Source: Vulgatibacter incomptus_A
Lineage (GTDB): Bacteria > Myxococcota > Myxococcia > Myxococcales > Vulgatibacteraceae
DNA: 64,000 nucleotides
Assembly: GCA_040391605.1 (NCBI GenBank)
Contig: JBEBXK010000008.1
Span: 62,001-126,000 of the forward strand
Direction: 5' to 3'
Shown: one piece after another, positions 50,547-60,499 of the stretch
How the letters are laid out: each line of letters begins with the position of its first letter
How positions within the stretch are numbered: the first letter of the stretch is position 1
Program-made: the position numbers and the translations under genes
Notes under the pieces: model-generated
Told to the model about the DNA's origin: nothing
What the model saw: the letters and a program-made list of their open reading frames with translations, nothing else
Databases searched by the model: none

Positions 50547-51086
50547 ATGGATCCACATCCGAACCACTCCATCAACTTCGACGACGCGATCTCCGACGTC
50601 GCTCGGATCTATCGTTCGATCACCGGGCGGGAGCTGCCCCGCCGCAACGAGTCGGTGGCTCCGATCCCGCCCGAGCGCGATCCCCGGCGGGTGGCGGAGG
50701 CGGCCCTCGAGGAGCTGGCCACGGCGCTGGGGAGGCAGGCGCAGCCCTCGCAACGACTCCCGCCCATGCTCCCGGCCGTCGACTGCTGGGAGACGGGGGA
50801 AGAGATCGTGATCCTGGCCGACCTCCCCGGAGTGGATCGCCCGAGCCTGCGGGTGGAGTTGGTGGAGGGCGCGCTGTGGATCCGGGGGAGCCGCGAGCGG
50901 AGCGCGCCGGAGGGCGCACGCCCGGCAGCGTTGGAGCGTCTCCTCGACACCTTCGAGCGGCGGATCCTCCTGCCGCGGGGGATCACGGCAGAGCCCGTGG
51001 ACGCGGAGCTGCACAATGGCCTGCTCCAGCTCCGCCTCTCTCGCAGGGAAGGCGCGGCCGTCACCCGCACCATTGACGTTCGGTAA
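50547..51086 (+). CDS. Small heat-shock protein, Hsp20/alpha-crystallin family
   Basis: The 179-residue protein has a long, polar N-terminal arm (about 1-75) and an alpha-crystallin domain: PAVDCWETGEEIVILADLPG, ELVEGALWIRGSRERSAPEG, FERRILLPRGITAEPVDAEL, then NGLLQLRLSRREG. The A-x-L-x-n-G-V-L signature is replaced by AELHNGLLQLRL. It holds unfolded proteins during stress. The following gene starts 8 bases after the stop codon, so the two are one transcript. Confidence 0.9.
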   Translation: MDPHPNHSINFDDAISDVARIYRSITGRELPRRNESVAPIPPERDPRRVAEAALEELATALGRQAQPSQRLPPMLPAVDCWETGEEIVILADLPGVDRPSLRVELVEGALWIRGSRERSAPEGARPAALERLLDTFERRILLPRGITAEPVDAELHNGLLQLRLSRREGAAVTRTIDVR

Positions 51087-51093
51087 GAGACGC

Positions 51094-51780
51094 GTGAACA
51101 CAAACGAGAGGCAAGGGCTCCAGGCCCTGGTGGACTCGGTTCAGCTCACCCTCGCCGCGCTGCGGGAGAGGGAGGCGATGCTGGGGGCCTTCGACGCGAG
51201 GATGCGCATGAGCGGGCAGCCGCTCGTCGCAGTATGGCGGCCGCCGATGCCCATGCCGAGGGGCTGGCTGCCGATTCCACTCGGCGCGGAGAGAAAAATG
51301 TTCGTTCCGTATCTGAATCCGTTCATGTCGCAGATGGTTCCCTTCTACCCGGGGGTGGGGTCCAGCGGTGGGCTGGTCCACTCGGGCATCGGCTCGATGG
51401 GCGGCGGGATCCCCATGGGGCTGGGCATCTCTCCTGGCCCCGGGGGGATCGGCTACTCGTCTCATCCCGGCTACCCCGGCTACCCCTCGTACTCGTCGTA
51501 CGTTCCTCAGGGCTACTACGGCTACGGCTACCACCCGTCGCCGATGATCCCGGTCCCCTACGGCTACGGAATGGGGCTGGCACACGCAGGCTACGAGGGC
51601 GCGCCGATCGCCGGCGGGTTCGGCCCGATGTCCGGCTTCAATCCGATGATGTCCCGCCCGATGATGGGGATGGGGTCCATGGGCTCGATGCCCGGCACCT
51701 CGATGCAGCCGGCGTGGACGTTGGGCTCCATGGGCCCGATGATGCCGTCGAATCAGATGCCGTCCACGCCTCACAACTAG
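51094..51780 (+). CDS. Low-complexity Gly/Met/Pro/Tyr-rich protein paired with Hsp20
   Basis: The 228-residue protein starts at the GTG at 51094. The first 60 residues are helical (ERQGLQALVDSVQLTLAALR); the remainder is extreme low complexity: runs such as MGGGIPMGLGIS, HPGYPGYPSYSSYVPQGYYG and MMGMGSMGSMPGTSM. This Met/Gly/Tyr-rich tail lacks domains and resembles phase-separating or aggregation-prone sequences. No signal peptide is apparent. I do not recognise the family. Its position straight after a small heat-shock protein suggests it is a stress-induced partner or substrate. Confidence 0.75.
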   Translation: MNTNERQGLQALVDSVQLTLAALREREAMLGAFDARMRMSGQPLVAVWRPPMPMPRGWLPIPLGAERKMFVPYLNPFMSQMVPFYPGVGSSGGLVHSGIGSMGGGIPMGLGISPGPGGIGYSSHPGYPGYPSYSSYVPQGYYGYGYHPSPMIPVPYGYGMGLAHAGYEGAPIAGGFGPMSGFNPMMSRPMMGMGSMGSMPGTSMQPAWTLGSMGPMMPSNQMPSTPHN

Positions 51781-51896
51781 CAGCGCCAGTCCTGGGCGGG
51801 GGGTGCGTGTCCGACGCATCCCCGCCCTCTTTCGCGTCTGCTCGTCCAGGACATGGGAGGGATGGCTGCGCCACGAGCGGGCGCGATCCGTTCAGC

Positions 51897-53765
51897 TCAG
51901 GGGATCGTGGGCGAGTCCGTGAGGAGGAGGGCGAGGACGTCGTCGAGGGTCCCCACCGGGTGGATCGAGGCCGCCGCGATGGCCTTGGGCACCTGATGTC
52001 CCGACAGCGCCTCGTCGGCCTGGGAAGCGGGCAGCACCATCGTGCGCGCGCCAGCGTGGAGCGTCGCCTTGAGCTTGTGCCCGAGCTCGCCCACCTTGCG
52101 CACCGTGAGCTTGCCCGCCGCGTCGTAGGAGAGCGCGCCGGTGAAGACGTAGCGTGAGGGCACCCGCACGTCGAGGAGCACCGAGGCGAAGGCCACCGCC
52201 ACCGGCAACCCCAACGACGGGCCGCCAGAGGGCTCGTCCTCCTTCGTAAGGTGCAGGCCATACGACCAACCGTCCATCTCGACGGCGCGATCGGGGAAGC
52301 GCGCGACGAGCGCCTCCCGCACCGACGCGAAGGTGCGGCGGAGCTGGTCTCGGACCCCTTCGCCCAGGCAGCCATGGATCTCCGAGTCCAGGAGCCTTCC
52401 GCGCTGGAGGCCCTCCGCCGGGACTCTCCTCGCTATCACGTCATGTACCAGCCCCTTGCTCTTTCCTCGCAGCGAGTAGATCGCGGCGGCCCGGACCACG
52501 CCCGGGGGCGGCCAGGGGCGCTCGCAGGCCGCGGCCGCTCGGGCCCGGAGGGTCGTCGCCTCCCCGTGGGCCCCCGCACGATCCTCGAGGACCGCGAGAC
52601 AGCGCAGGCTCCTGGGGCTGGCAGGGGAGGTGGCGATGTGGAGATGGAGCGCCTCCCTGGCCCGGTCGATGGCCTGGGGTGGCGCCGGGAGGCAGTCGAC
52701 GGTGGAGAGGATCGACGCGATCAGAAAGGCGAGGGGCACGTCGGGCTCGCGGCTGGCCAGGATCGCCTCCACCGCTGCCGCCAATGCCTCGCGGCGGGAA
52801 TCGGTCTCGAGCAGCGCGGCGGCTCGCCACGCCGGTCGGTCGTCAGGGAGGGACCGCAGCGCCGCTCGGGGATCGCCGCGGACGAGGAGGGAGATGCCCC
52901 GCTCGACCCCGGCCTCCACTGTCTCCGGTGGCGGCAGCGCCAAGGCGGCGAGGCGGGCCACCGGCACATAGCGCCGCGCTGCCGCCGCCAGCCGAGCAGG
53001 CGGCGTGAGCCAATGCATCCGCGAGGAGAAGGCGCGCTCGAAGGCCCGCTCCACCTCCTGCCCGCCGGCCTCGTCGCCCAGGATCCGCCGCAGCTCGATC
53101 AGCCGGGGGAAAGCGGAGAGCTTCCCACTCTCGGCGAGAAACGAGAGCACGCGATCGGCCACGAGGATCGAGCCGCGATCTCCTTTACGCTCGCAGATCC
53201 TGGCGAGAATGGAGAGCCTGTCGATGTCGAGGGAGAAGGCGGGATCGACGCCGAGCTCCTCGAGGGAGGCGATGGCGTCGCCCAGGCGGCCACCCAGCTC
53301 GTGGAGGAGCGCCTCGAGGAGGCCCAGCAGCTTGCGCTGCTCCCGATCCCCTGGCGAGGCGGCGAGCGCTCGCCCCTGCGCACACGCGGCCAGGGCCCGA
53401 TCGTGGCGTCCTTCGAGGGCCAGCGCCACGGCCCGGCGCACCAGGGGCAGATCGGTGGCGGGCGAGCCGCCTTGCGCCTCCTCGCGGAGGGCCGCGATCC
53501 GGTAGATCGCCGCGTGGCTATGAGGGGAGGCGTCGTGGAGGAGCTTCCAGCCGTCGATGGCCTCGCTGATCGCGCCGGTGGCGTGATCGAGGCGCGCCTT
53601 CAGACCCAGGCATTCGAGATCCGCGGGCGCGGCGGCGAGGAGCGCCGAGACCCGGCGCTTGGCCTCGCCGGGGAACCCCGTCTCTGCCAGGAGCCGGAGC
53701 TCGTCGAGGGCGAGCTCGGGAGCCGGGATGGCCGGGGCGCATGGAGAGTCCTTTCGCACGTGCAT
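51897..53765 (-). CDS. Helical-repeat protein with a C-terminal Lon-type (S16) protease domain, no ATPase
   Basis: The 622-residue protein has an N-terminal two-thirds of TPR-like helical pairs (about 20-470; LRLLAETGFPGEAKRRVSAL, ALALEGRHDRALAACAQGRA). The C-terminal 130 residues match the Lon proteolytic domain: GGPSLGLPVAVAFASVLLDV, SRYVFTGALSYDAAGKLTVR, VGELGHKLKATLHAGARTMV, LPASQADE. Ser517 aligns with the Lon nucleophile and Lys564 with its catalytic lysine, so the Ser-Lys dyad is intact. There is no AAA+ module or Lon N domain. It should be a cytosolic protease or regulator; the repeats may bind partners. Confidence 0.8.
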   Translation of the reverse strand: MHVRKDSPCAPAIPAPELALDELRLLAETGFPGEAKRRVSALLAAAPADLECLGLKARLDHATGAISEAIDGWKLLHDASPHSHAAIYRIAALREEAQGGSPATDLPLVRRAVALALEGRHDRALAACAQGRALAASPGDREQRKLLGLLEALLHELGGRLGDAIASLEELGVDPAFSLDIDRLSILARICERKGDRGSILVADRVLSFLAESGKLSAFPRLIELRRILGDEAGGQEVERAFERAFSSRMHWLTPPARLAAAARRYVPVARLAALALPPPETVEAGVERGISLLVRGDPRAALRSLPDDRPAWRAAALLETDSRREALAAAVEAILASREPDVPLAFLIASILSTVDCLPAPPQAIDRAREALHLHIATSPASPRSLRCLAVLEDRAGAHGEATTLRARAAAACERPWPPPGVVRAAAIYSLRGKSKGLVHDVIARRVPAEGLQRGRLLDSEIHGCLGEGVRDQLRRTFASVREALVARFPDRAVEMDGWSYGLHLTKEDEPSGGPSLGLPVAVAFASVLLDVRVPSRYVFTGALSYDAAGKLTVRKVGELGHKLKATLHAGARTMVLPASQADEALSGHQVPKAIAAASIHPVGTLDDVLALLLTDSPTIP

Positions 53766-54073
53766 GGATCGTATGCACCCGCGGCAGGGGCCAGGAGAAC
53801 GGAGGTGGAGCGCCCCCCCAGGTGACTGGTGCCCGACTCCAACTCATCTCGCATGCGCGAGCTGCGGACGACGGGCTCGCGTTCCTCTTCTTGCGAGGTG
53901 GGGGCGGGCGGTCGTCCAGGCCCTGCCTTGGGGAGGATGCGAGGCGGCCTCGTATCGGCGTGTGGCGCTGCGCCGTCTCGGCACAAGGCTCCCGGAGCGG
54001 GGGAGACCTACGCGCCCGGGGCTGGCGACGGCGCTGGCTCAGGAGTATATGCCGCCCTTCGCGAGGTCTCAGA
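53766..54073. other. Divergent spacer, no gene recognised
   Basis: This lies between the Lon-like gene (minus) and the DHA2 transporter (plus) and should contain both promoters. A short open frame over 53829-54077 has no family resemblance, and I see no strong hairpin. Confidence 0.5.
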
Positions 54074-55531
54074 TTGAAGAAGACGAACCGCCCCCTCACC
54101 CTCACCGCGCTGCTCCTCTCCCTCTTCATGGCCGCCATGGAGATGACCGTCGTCTCCACCGCGATGCCCACCGTGGTGGGCGATCTCGGCGGCATCGGCC
54201 TCTATGCCTGGGTCTTCACGGCCTACCTGCTGGCGTCGACCGTGATGGTCCCGATCTTCGGGAAGCTCGCCGATCTCTACGGCCGCAAGCCGATCCTGCT
54301 GCTGGGCAGCGCGGTCTTCCTGGTGGGCTCCGCCGCCGGCGGGATGTCGCAGACCATGCTGCAGCTCGTGATCTTCCGGGGGATCCAGGGGTTCGGAGCC
54401 GGCGCCATGCAGCCGGTGGTCCTCACCGTGATCGGCGACATCTACTCGCTGGAGGAGCGGGCGAAGGTCCAGGGGTTCACCGGAGGTGTCTGGGGCTTCG
54501 CCGGTCTGGTGGGCCCGCTCCTCGGCGGCTGGATCGTTCACGCCCTCTCCTGGCATTGGATCTTCTTCCTGAACATCCCCTTCGGCCTGCTCTCCATGGT
54601 GCTGATCTGGTTCTTCCTCCACGAGGATGTGGAGCGCCAGGCTCACGATCTCGACGTCGCAGGCGCCAGCCTTCTCGGGGCCGCGGTGCTCTGCCTCCTG
54701 GCAGGGGCCAGCGGCGCCGGGCTGGGACCCTGGCCCCTGGTCATGGCAGCCGTGCTGCTGGTGGTCTTCGTGGCGGTGGAGCGACGGGCCAAGGAGCCCG
54801 TGCTCCCCCTCGACCTCTTCGCGGACAAGGTGATCGCGCTCTCCAGCGCGGCGGGCACCCTCCTCGGCGGCGCCATGCTGGCGACGGTGACCTTCATCCC
54901 CCTCTTCGTGCAGTCGGTGCTGGGCGGCTCCCCCCTGGAGGCCGGGGAGGCGATCACGCCGATGGTGATCGGCTGGCCCATCGCCAGCGCCATCAGCGGG
55001 CGGCTGGTCCCAAGGCTCGGATTCCAGCCGCTGATCCGGGTGGGGATGGGCTTCACCGCCCTGGCCGCGGTGCTCGTGGCGCTGGTTCTATCACCCACGG
55101 TGAATATCCGCCTGATCCAGCTCCTGATGTTCCTCTTCGGCGCCGGCATGGGCCTGGCCAACACCGCGCTGCTGCTGGCGGTGCAGACCAGCGTGGGCTG
55201 GAAGCAGCGGGGCGTCGCCACGGCGAGCACCATGTTCTTCCGGACCATCGGCGGCGCCCTGGCCGTGGGCGCGCTGGGCGGCGCCCTCGCGTCGGCGCTC
55301 GCCTCGGATCCCTCCCTGCCTCCCGGCGCGGCTGGGGACCTCCTCGGCCCCGAGCATGGCGCGGGGATCGCGCCGGAGCTGCTCCGCACCCTCTCGGGGC
55401 TGCTGGAGGCGGCGCTGCGCTTCAACTTCAGCGCCATCGCCGCCGTGGCGCTCCTGGCGTTCCTGGTGGGACTCCTCTTCCCCAAGGTCGACAGAGAAGA
55501 GGGTGCGCTCTCCACGCGCGAGGCCGCTTGA
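54074..55531 (+). CDS. DHA2-family (14-helix) drug/proton antiporter
   Basis: The 485-residue MFS protein starts best at the TTG at 54074 (KKTNRPLTLTALLLSLFMAA, GCGAGG 8 bases upstream); upstream frames are poor. Motifs: STAMPTVVGDLGG, FGKLADLYGRKPILLLGSA (motif A), FRGIQGFGAGAMQPVVLTVI, GPLLGGWIVHALSWHWIFFLNIPFG (motif C and the DHA2-specific RWIFxxNxPxG). Later helices near 210-460. It exports toxic compounds or drugs at the expense of the proton gradient. Confidence 0.92.
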   Translation: MKKTNRPLTLTALLLSLFMAAMEMTVVSTAMPTVVGDLGGIGLYAWVFTAYLLASTVMVPIFGKLADLYGRKPILLLGSAVFLVGSAAGGMSQTMLQLVIFRGIQGFGAGAMQPVVLTVIGDIYSLEERAKVQGFTGGVWGFAGLVGPLLGGWIVHALSWHWIFFLNIPFGLLSMVLIWFFLHEDVERQAHDLDVAGASLLGAAVLCLLAGASGAGLGPWPLVMAAVLLVVFVAVERRAKEPVLPLDLFADKVIALSSAAGTLLGGAMLATVTFIPLFVQSVLGGSPLEAGEAITPMVIGWPIASAISGRLVPRLGFQPLIRVGMGFTALAAVLVALVLSPTVNIRLIQLLMFLFGAGMGLANTALLLAVQTSVGWKQRGVATASTMFFRTIGGALAVGALGGALASALASDPSLPPGAAGDLLGPEHGAGIAPELLRTLSGLLEAALRFNFSAIAAVALLAFLVGLLFPKVDREEGALSTREAA

Positions 55532-55540
55532 TAGGACCTC

Positions 55541-55567
55541 CGAGAGGCCCTACGGGACGGCCTCTCG
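55541..55567. terminator. Hairpin between convergent DHA2 and ABC-F genes
   Basis: CGAGAGGCC (55541-55549) and GGCCTCTCG (55559-55567) form a perfect 9-base GC-rich stem, 10 bases after the transporter stop codon and 4 bases before the ABC-F stop codon. Bidirectional terminator candidate. Confidence 0.7.
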
Positions 55568-55570
55568 CCG

Positions 55571-57172
55571 CTAGCGGCGCGCCTGCATCTCGTCGCCGTG
55601 CTTGGTGAGGAACTCCTCGTACGTCCCCTTGAAGTCGACGAGGCCCTCGTTGGTGAAGGCCCAGATCCGCGTCGCGAAGCCGCTGATCAACTCGCGGTCG
55701 TGGGAGACGACGAAGCAGGTGCCTTCGTAGCGCTCCAGGGCGTCGCCCAAGGCTACGATCGACTCGAGGTCCAGGTGGTTGGTGGGCTCGTCGAGGACCA
55801 GCACGTTGTCCTTGGTGAGCATCAGCTTCGAGAAGATCAGCCGCACCGCCTCGCCGCCGGAGAGGGCGCCGGTCGGCTTCATGCCCTCCTCGCCCTTGAA
55901 GAGCATGCGGCCCAGCAGCCCCCGGATCTCCTCGTTGGTGGCCTTGGGATCGAAGGAGTGCAGGAACTGGGCGGCGGTGGTGTTGTCGGGGATCGACTCG
56001 CGATGATCCTGGGCCAGGTAGCCCACCGTGGCCTCGTGCCCCAGGCTGATCGTGCCGGCATCCGCCTCGACCTCCCCGACGATCATCTTGCAGAGGGTGG
56101 TCTTGCCCACGCCGTTCCTGCCGATGATCGCCACCCGCTCGCCCCGGAGGATCAGCGAGTCGAAGCCTTCGCAGACCGTCAGGTCCGGCCAGCGCTTGCT
56201 GAGGCCCTCCACCGTCACCGCCTGCTTGCCCGAGGGACGCTTCTGCTCGAATTTGATGAAGGGGCGCTCGATGTTGGAGCGCTTCAGATCCGAGAGCTGG
56301 AGCTTCTGGATCTGCTTCTTGCGGCTCTGGACCTGGGAGGCGCGGGTGCCGGCCGCGAAGCGGGCGACGAAGTCCTGGAGCTGGGCGATCTTCTTCGACT
56401 TCTCGGCGTTCTCCGACTCCACCCGCGACCGCACCTGGCTCTTGGCCATCACCATGTCGTCGTAGCCGCCGGTGTAGGTGATGATCGTGTTGTAGTCGAT
56501 GTCTGCGATGTGGGTGCAGATCGAGTTCAGAAAGTGCCGGTCGTGAGAGATGGTGACCAGCACGCCCTCGTAGTTCTCCAGGTAGCGCTCCAGCCAGCGG
56601 ATCGAGTCGAGGTCGAGGTTGTTGGTAGGCTCGTCGAGGAGGAGGGCGTCGGGCTTGCCGAAGATCGCCTTGGCCAGCAGGACGCGCATCTTGTAGCCGC
56701 CCTGCACCTCGCGCATCAGCTTCTCGTGATCCTCCACCGGGATGCCGAGGCCGGTGAGGAGATCGCCGGCGTCGGCCTCCGCGGTGTAGCCGTCCTCCTC
56801 GCCGATCACCATCTCGAGCTCACCCAGGCGCACCCCTTCCGCATCGCCGATCGTCTCGAGGGCCAGGAGCTTCTCCTTCTCCTGCATCGCCGACCACAGC
56901 GGCTTGTTGCCCATGAGCACCACGTCGAGGACCCGCACCTCTTCGTAGGCGAACTGATCCTGCTCGAGGATCTGCGTCCGCTTCGGACGCGAGACCATGC
57001 CGGTGTCAGGCTCCAGGAAGCCTGCCAGGATCTTCATGAAGGTGGACTTGCCGGCGCCGTTCGGGCCGGTGAGGCCGTAGCGCCTCCCCTCCGAGAAGGA
57101 GACGTTCACGTCCTCGAAGAGCTTCTTGCTGCCGTACGCCTTGGTGACGCCGGTGACCTGGATGTTGGCCAT
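55571..57172 (-). CDS. ABC-F ATPase (YbiT-like translation factor)
   Basis: The 533-residue protein starts at the ATG at 57172 behind GGGGAGG. Two ABC domains: Walker A GPNGAGKST and signature VQGGYKMRVLLAKAIFG in domain 1, with LLLDEPTNNLD; Walker A GRNGVGKTT, signature LSGGEAVRLIFSKLML and VLVLDEPTNHLDLES in domain 2. There is no membrane domain. The linker (PtIM, about 240-310; SKKIAQLQDFVARFAAGTRA) binds the ribosome E site. The first domain has QGGYKM instead of LSGGE. YbiT-type ABC-F proteins resolve stalled translation. It follows EF-G after a terminator. Confidence 0.9.
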   Translation of the reverse strand: MANIQVTGVTKAYGSKKLFEDVNVSFSEGRRYGLTGPNGAGKSTFMKILAGFLEPDTGMVSRPKRTQILEQDQFAYEEVRVLDVVLMGNKPLWSAMQEKEKLLALETIGDAEGVRLGELEMVIGEEDGYTAEADAGDLLTGLGIPVEDHEKLMREVQGGYKMRVLLAKAIFGKPDALLLDEPTNNLDLDSIRWLERYLENYEGVLVTISHDRHFLNSICTHIADIDYNTIITYTGGYDDMVMAKSQVRSRVESENAEKSKKIAQLQDFVARFAAGTRASQVQSRKKQIQKLQLSDLKRSNIERPFIKFEQKRPSGKQAVTVEGLSKRWPDLTVCEGFDSLILRGERVAIIGRNGVGKTTLCKMIVGEVEADAGTISLGHEATVGYLAQDHRESIPDNTTAAQFLHSFDPKATNEEIRGLLGRMLFKGEEGMKPTGALSGGEAVRLIFSKLMLTKDNVLVLDEPTNHLDLESIVALGDALERYEGTCFVVSHDRELISGFATRIWAFTNEGLVDFKGTYEEFLTKHGDEMQARR

Positions 57173-57224
57173 TGGGTCCTCCCCTGCGAGCCGCGCGACG
57201 GCGGCTGGCGGAAAAAACGAAAGA

Positions 57225-57258
57225 GGGGGCCGGCATCCGTAGCTGGATCCCGGCCCCC
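57225..57258 (-). terminator. Intrinsic terminator of fusA
   Basis: On the minus strand GGGGGCCGG (57258-57250) pairs with CCGGCCCCC (57233-57225), and TCTTTCGTTTTTT follows immediately. The 9-base stem and T tract make a textbook terminator, 24 bases past the fusA stop codon. Confidence 0.88.
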
Positions 57259-57281
57259 AATCCACTTGGGCGAAGATAGGC

Positions 57282-59387
<2,106 letters not shown>

Positions 59388-59668
59388 TATCTCTTTCCTT
59401 CCGTTATGAATCAGGCGGCGAATCGTCAGGCCCCAGGAGCCTGCGTCGGTGGTCGTGATGCTTCGAGGGGTCTGCCAGAGCCCGCCCGAGGGCGGCGCTA
59501 CCTAACACACTCCGGACCGAGTCTCCAAGCGGGTCGGTTGGAAAACCCGATGAGACCCCCCCTTATGCCGGCCTTCCTCCACCTTGCAAGCCTTGATTTT
59601 CAGGTCTTTCGACAGCTTCGCGAGCGCTCGGCGTTGCCGGGAGGAGGCGCGGAGGCTATGAAGGCCGC

Positions 59669-59932
59669 ATGCTAGATCCCAACGAGTTGAAGCGGCAGAT
59701 CGCCGAGGCCCTCCCCGGCGCGGTCGTGGAGGTGGTCGACACCACCGGAACCGGCGATCACTTCCGGGCGACGGTAATCTCCGAGGCCTTCGCCGGCAAG
59801 TCGATGGTCGAGCAGCATCAGATGGTCTACGCGCCCCTGCGCGCCGACCTGGGCAGCGGCGCCCTCCACGCGCTCGCGCTCAAGACCTTCACGCCCGAGC
59901 AATGGAGCAAGCGGGCAGGAGCCGACCGATGA
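59669..59932 (+). CDS. bolA: BolA-family protein
   Basis: The 87-residue protein is of BolA length: IAEALPGAVVEVVDTTGTGD, then HFRATVISEAFAGKSMVEQH and QMVYAPLRADLGSGALHAL, ALKTFTPEQW. The conserved His in GDHF and FxGxxxVxxHQ (SMVEQHQMVY) binds an Fe-S cluster shared with the monothiol glutaredoxin. The neighbouring grxD gene overlaps the stop codon (ATGA), so BolA and Grx4 are made together and probably act as a [2Fe-2S] complex in iron or cluster transfer. Confidence 0.93.
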   Translation: MLDPNELKRQIAEALPGAVVEVVDTTGTGDHFRATVISEAFAGKSMVEQHQMVYAPLRADLGSGALHALALKTFTPEQWSKRAGADR

Positions 59933-60246
59933 CCGAGGAGTTGAAGAGCCGTATCGATGAGATCGTTCAGGGACATCAGGTGGTCCTCTTCATGAAGGGC
60001 TCGCTGCTGATGCCGATGTGCGGCTTCTCCGCCTCGGCGGTGGAGACCCTGCGTGCCGCAGGCGCCACCGACATCAAGTCGGTCGACGTCCTCAAGGATC
60101 CGGAGATTCGCCAGGGGATCAAGGACTACTCCAACTGGCCGACGATCCCGCAGATCTACATCGCCGGAAAGTTTGTCGGCGGCTGCGACATCCTCCGCGA
60201 TCTCCAGGAGAGCGGCGAGCTGGCAGGCATGCTCCAGCCCAACTGA
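59929..60246 (+). CDS. grxD: Monothiol glutaredoxin Grx4 type
   Basis: The 105-residue protein starts at the ATG at 59929. HQVVLFMKGSLLMPMCGFSA contains the CGFS active site, which holds a [2Fe-2S] cluster with glutathione; SNWPTIPQIYIAGKFVGGCD is the glutathione-binding and cis-Pro motif, and LRDLQESGELAGML the C-terminus. It is the cluster-carrier of the BolA pair. The stop codon abuts the 70-base repeat that recurs, inverted, behind rnd. Confidence 0.95.
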   Translation: MTEELKSRIDEIVQGHQVVLFMKGSLLMPMCGFSASAVETLRAAGATDIKSVDVLKDPEIRQGIKDYSNWPTIPQIYIAGKFVGGCDILRDLQESGELAGMLQPN

Positions 60247-60314
60247 CAGAGTCGCCAGAAATCTACTGCGCACCCCGCCTGCTTCGTCGGACCTGCGCTC
60301 CGATGCTCACGCAC
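60245..60314 (+). repeat. 70-base repeat, arm 1 (behind grxD)
   Basis: This arm starts on the last two bases of the grxD stop codon. Its reverse complement recurs at 61645-61714 with about 61 of 70 matching positions, including a perfect run ending ATGCTCACGCAC. The pair flanks the rnd gene. Confidence 0.85.
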
Positions 60315-60453
60315 CTGGGGCCCGTGGGGAAATCGCCTCCGCACAAAGGGCCCCTGCTTGCGTTTGCTCGCCACTGGCTCGCAGGTGTGCGCTCCGCCTC
60401 GGTGCTCCGTCCGCCTCGCATCCGGGGCGCTCGCTACGATTTCTGGCGACCCT
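60250..60453. repeat. Element with GTCGCCAGAAAT terminal inverted repeats
   Basis: GTCGCCAGAAATC near 60251-60263 and GATTTCTGGCGAC near 60439-60451 are perfect 13-base inverted ends of an element of about 200 bases, without any gene, between grxD and rnd. Confidence 0.6.
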
Positions 60454-60499
60454 GAGAGAGCTCGAAAATCCAGGTGACCGTGGGAGGCGGCGGCGCTAG

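Noticed and set aside
53829..54077. A plus-strand open frame before the DHA2 transporter.
   Set aside because: It overlaps the TTG start region of the transporter and has no recognisable sequence.
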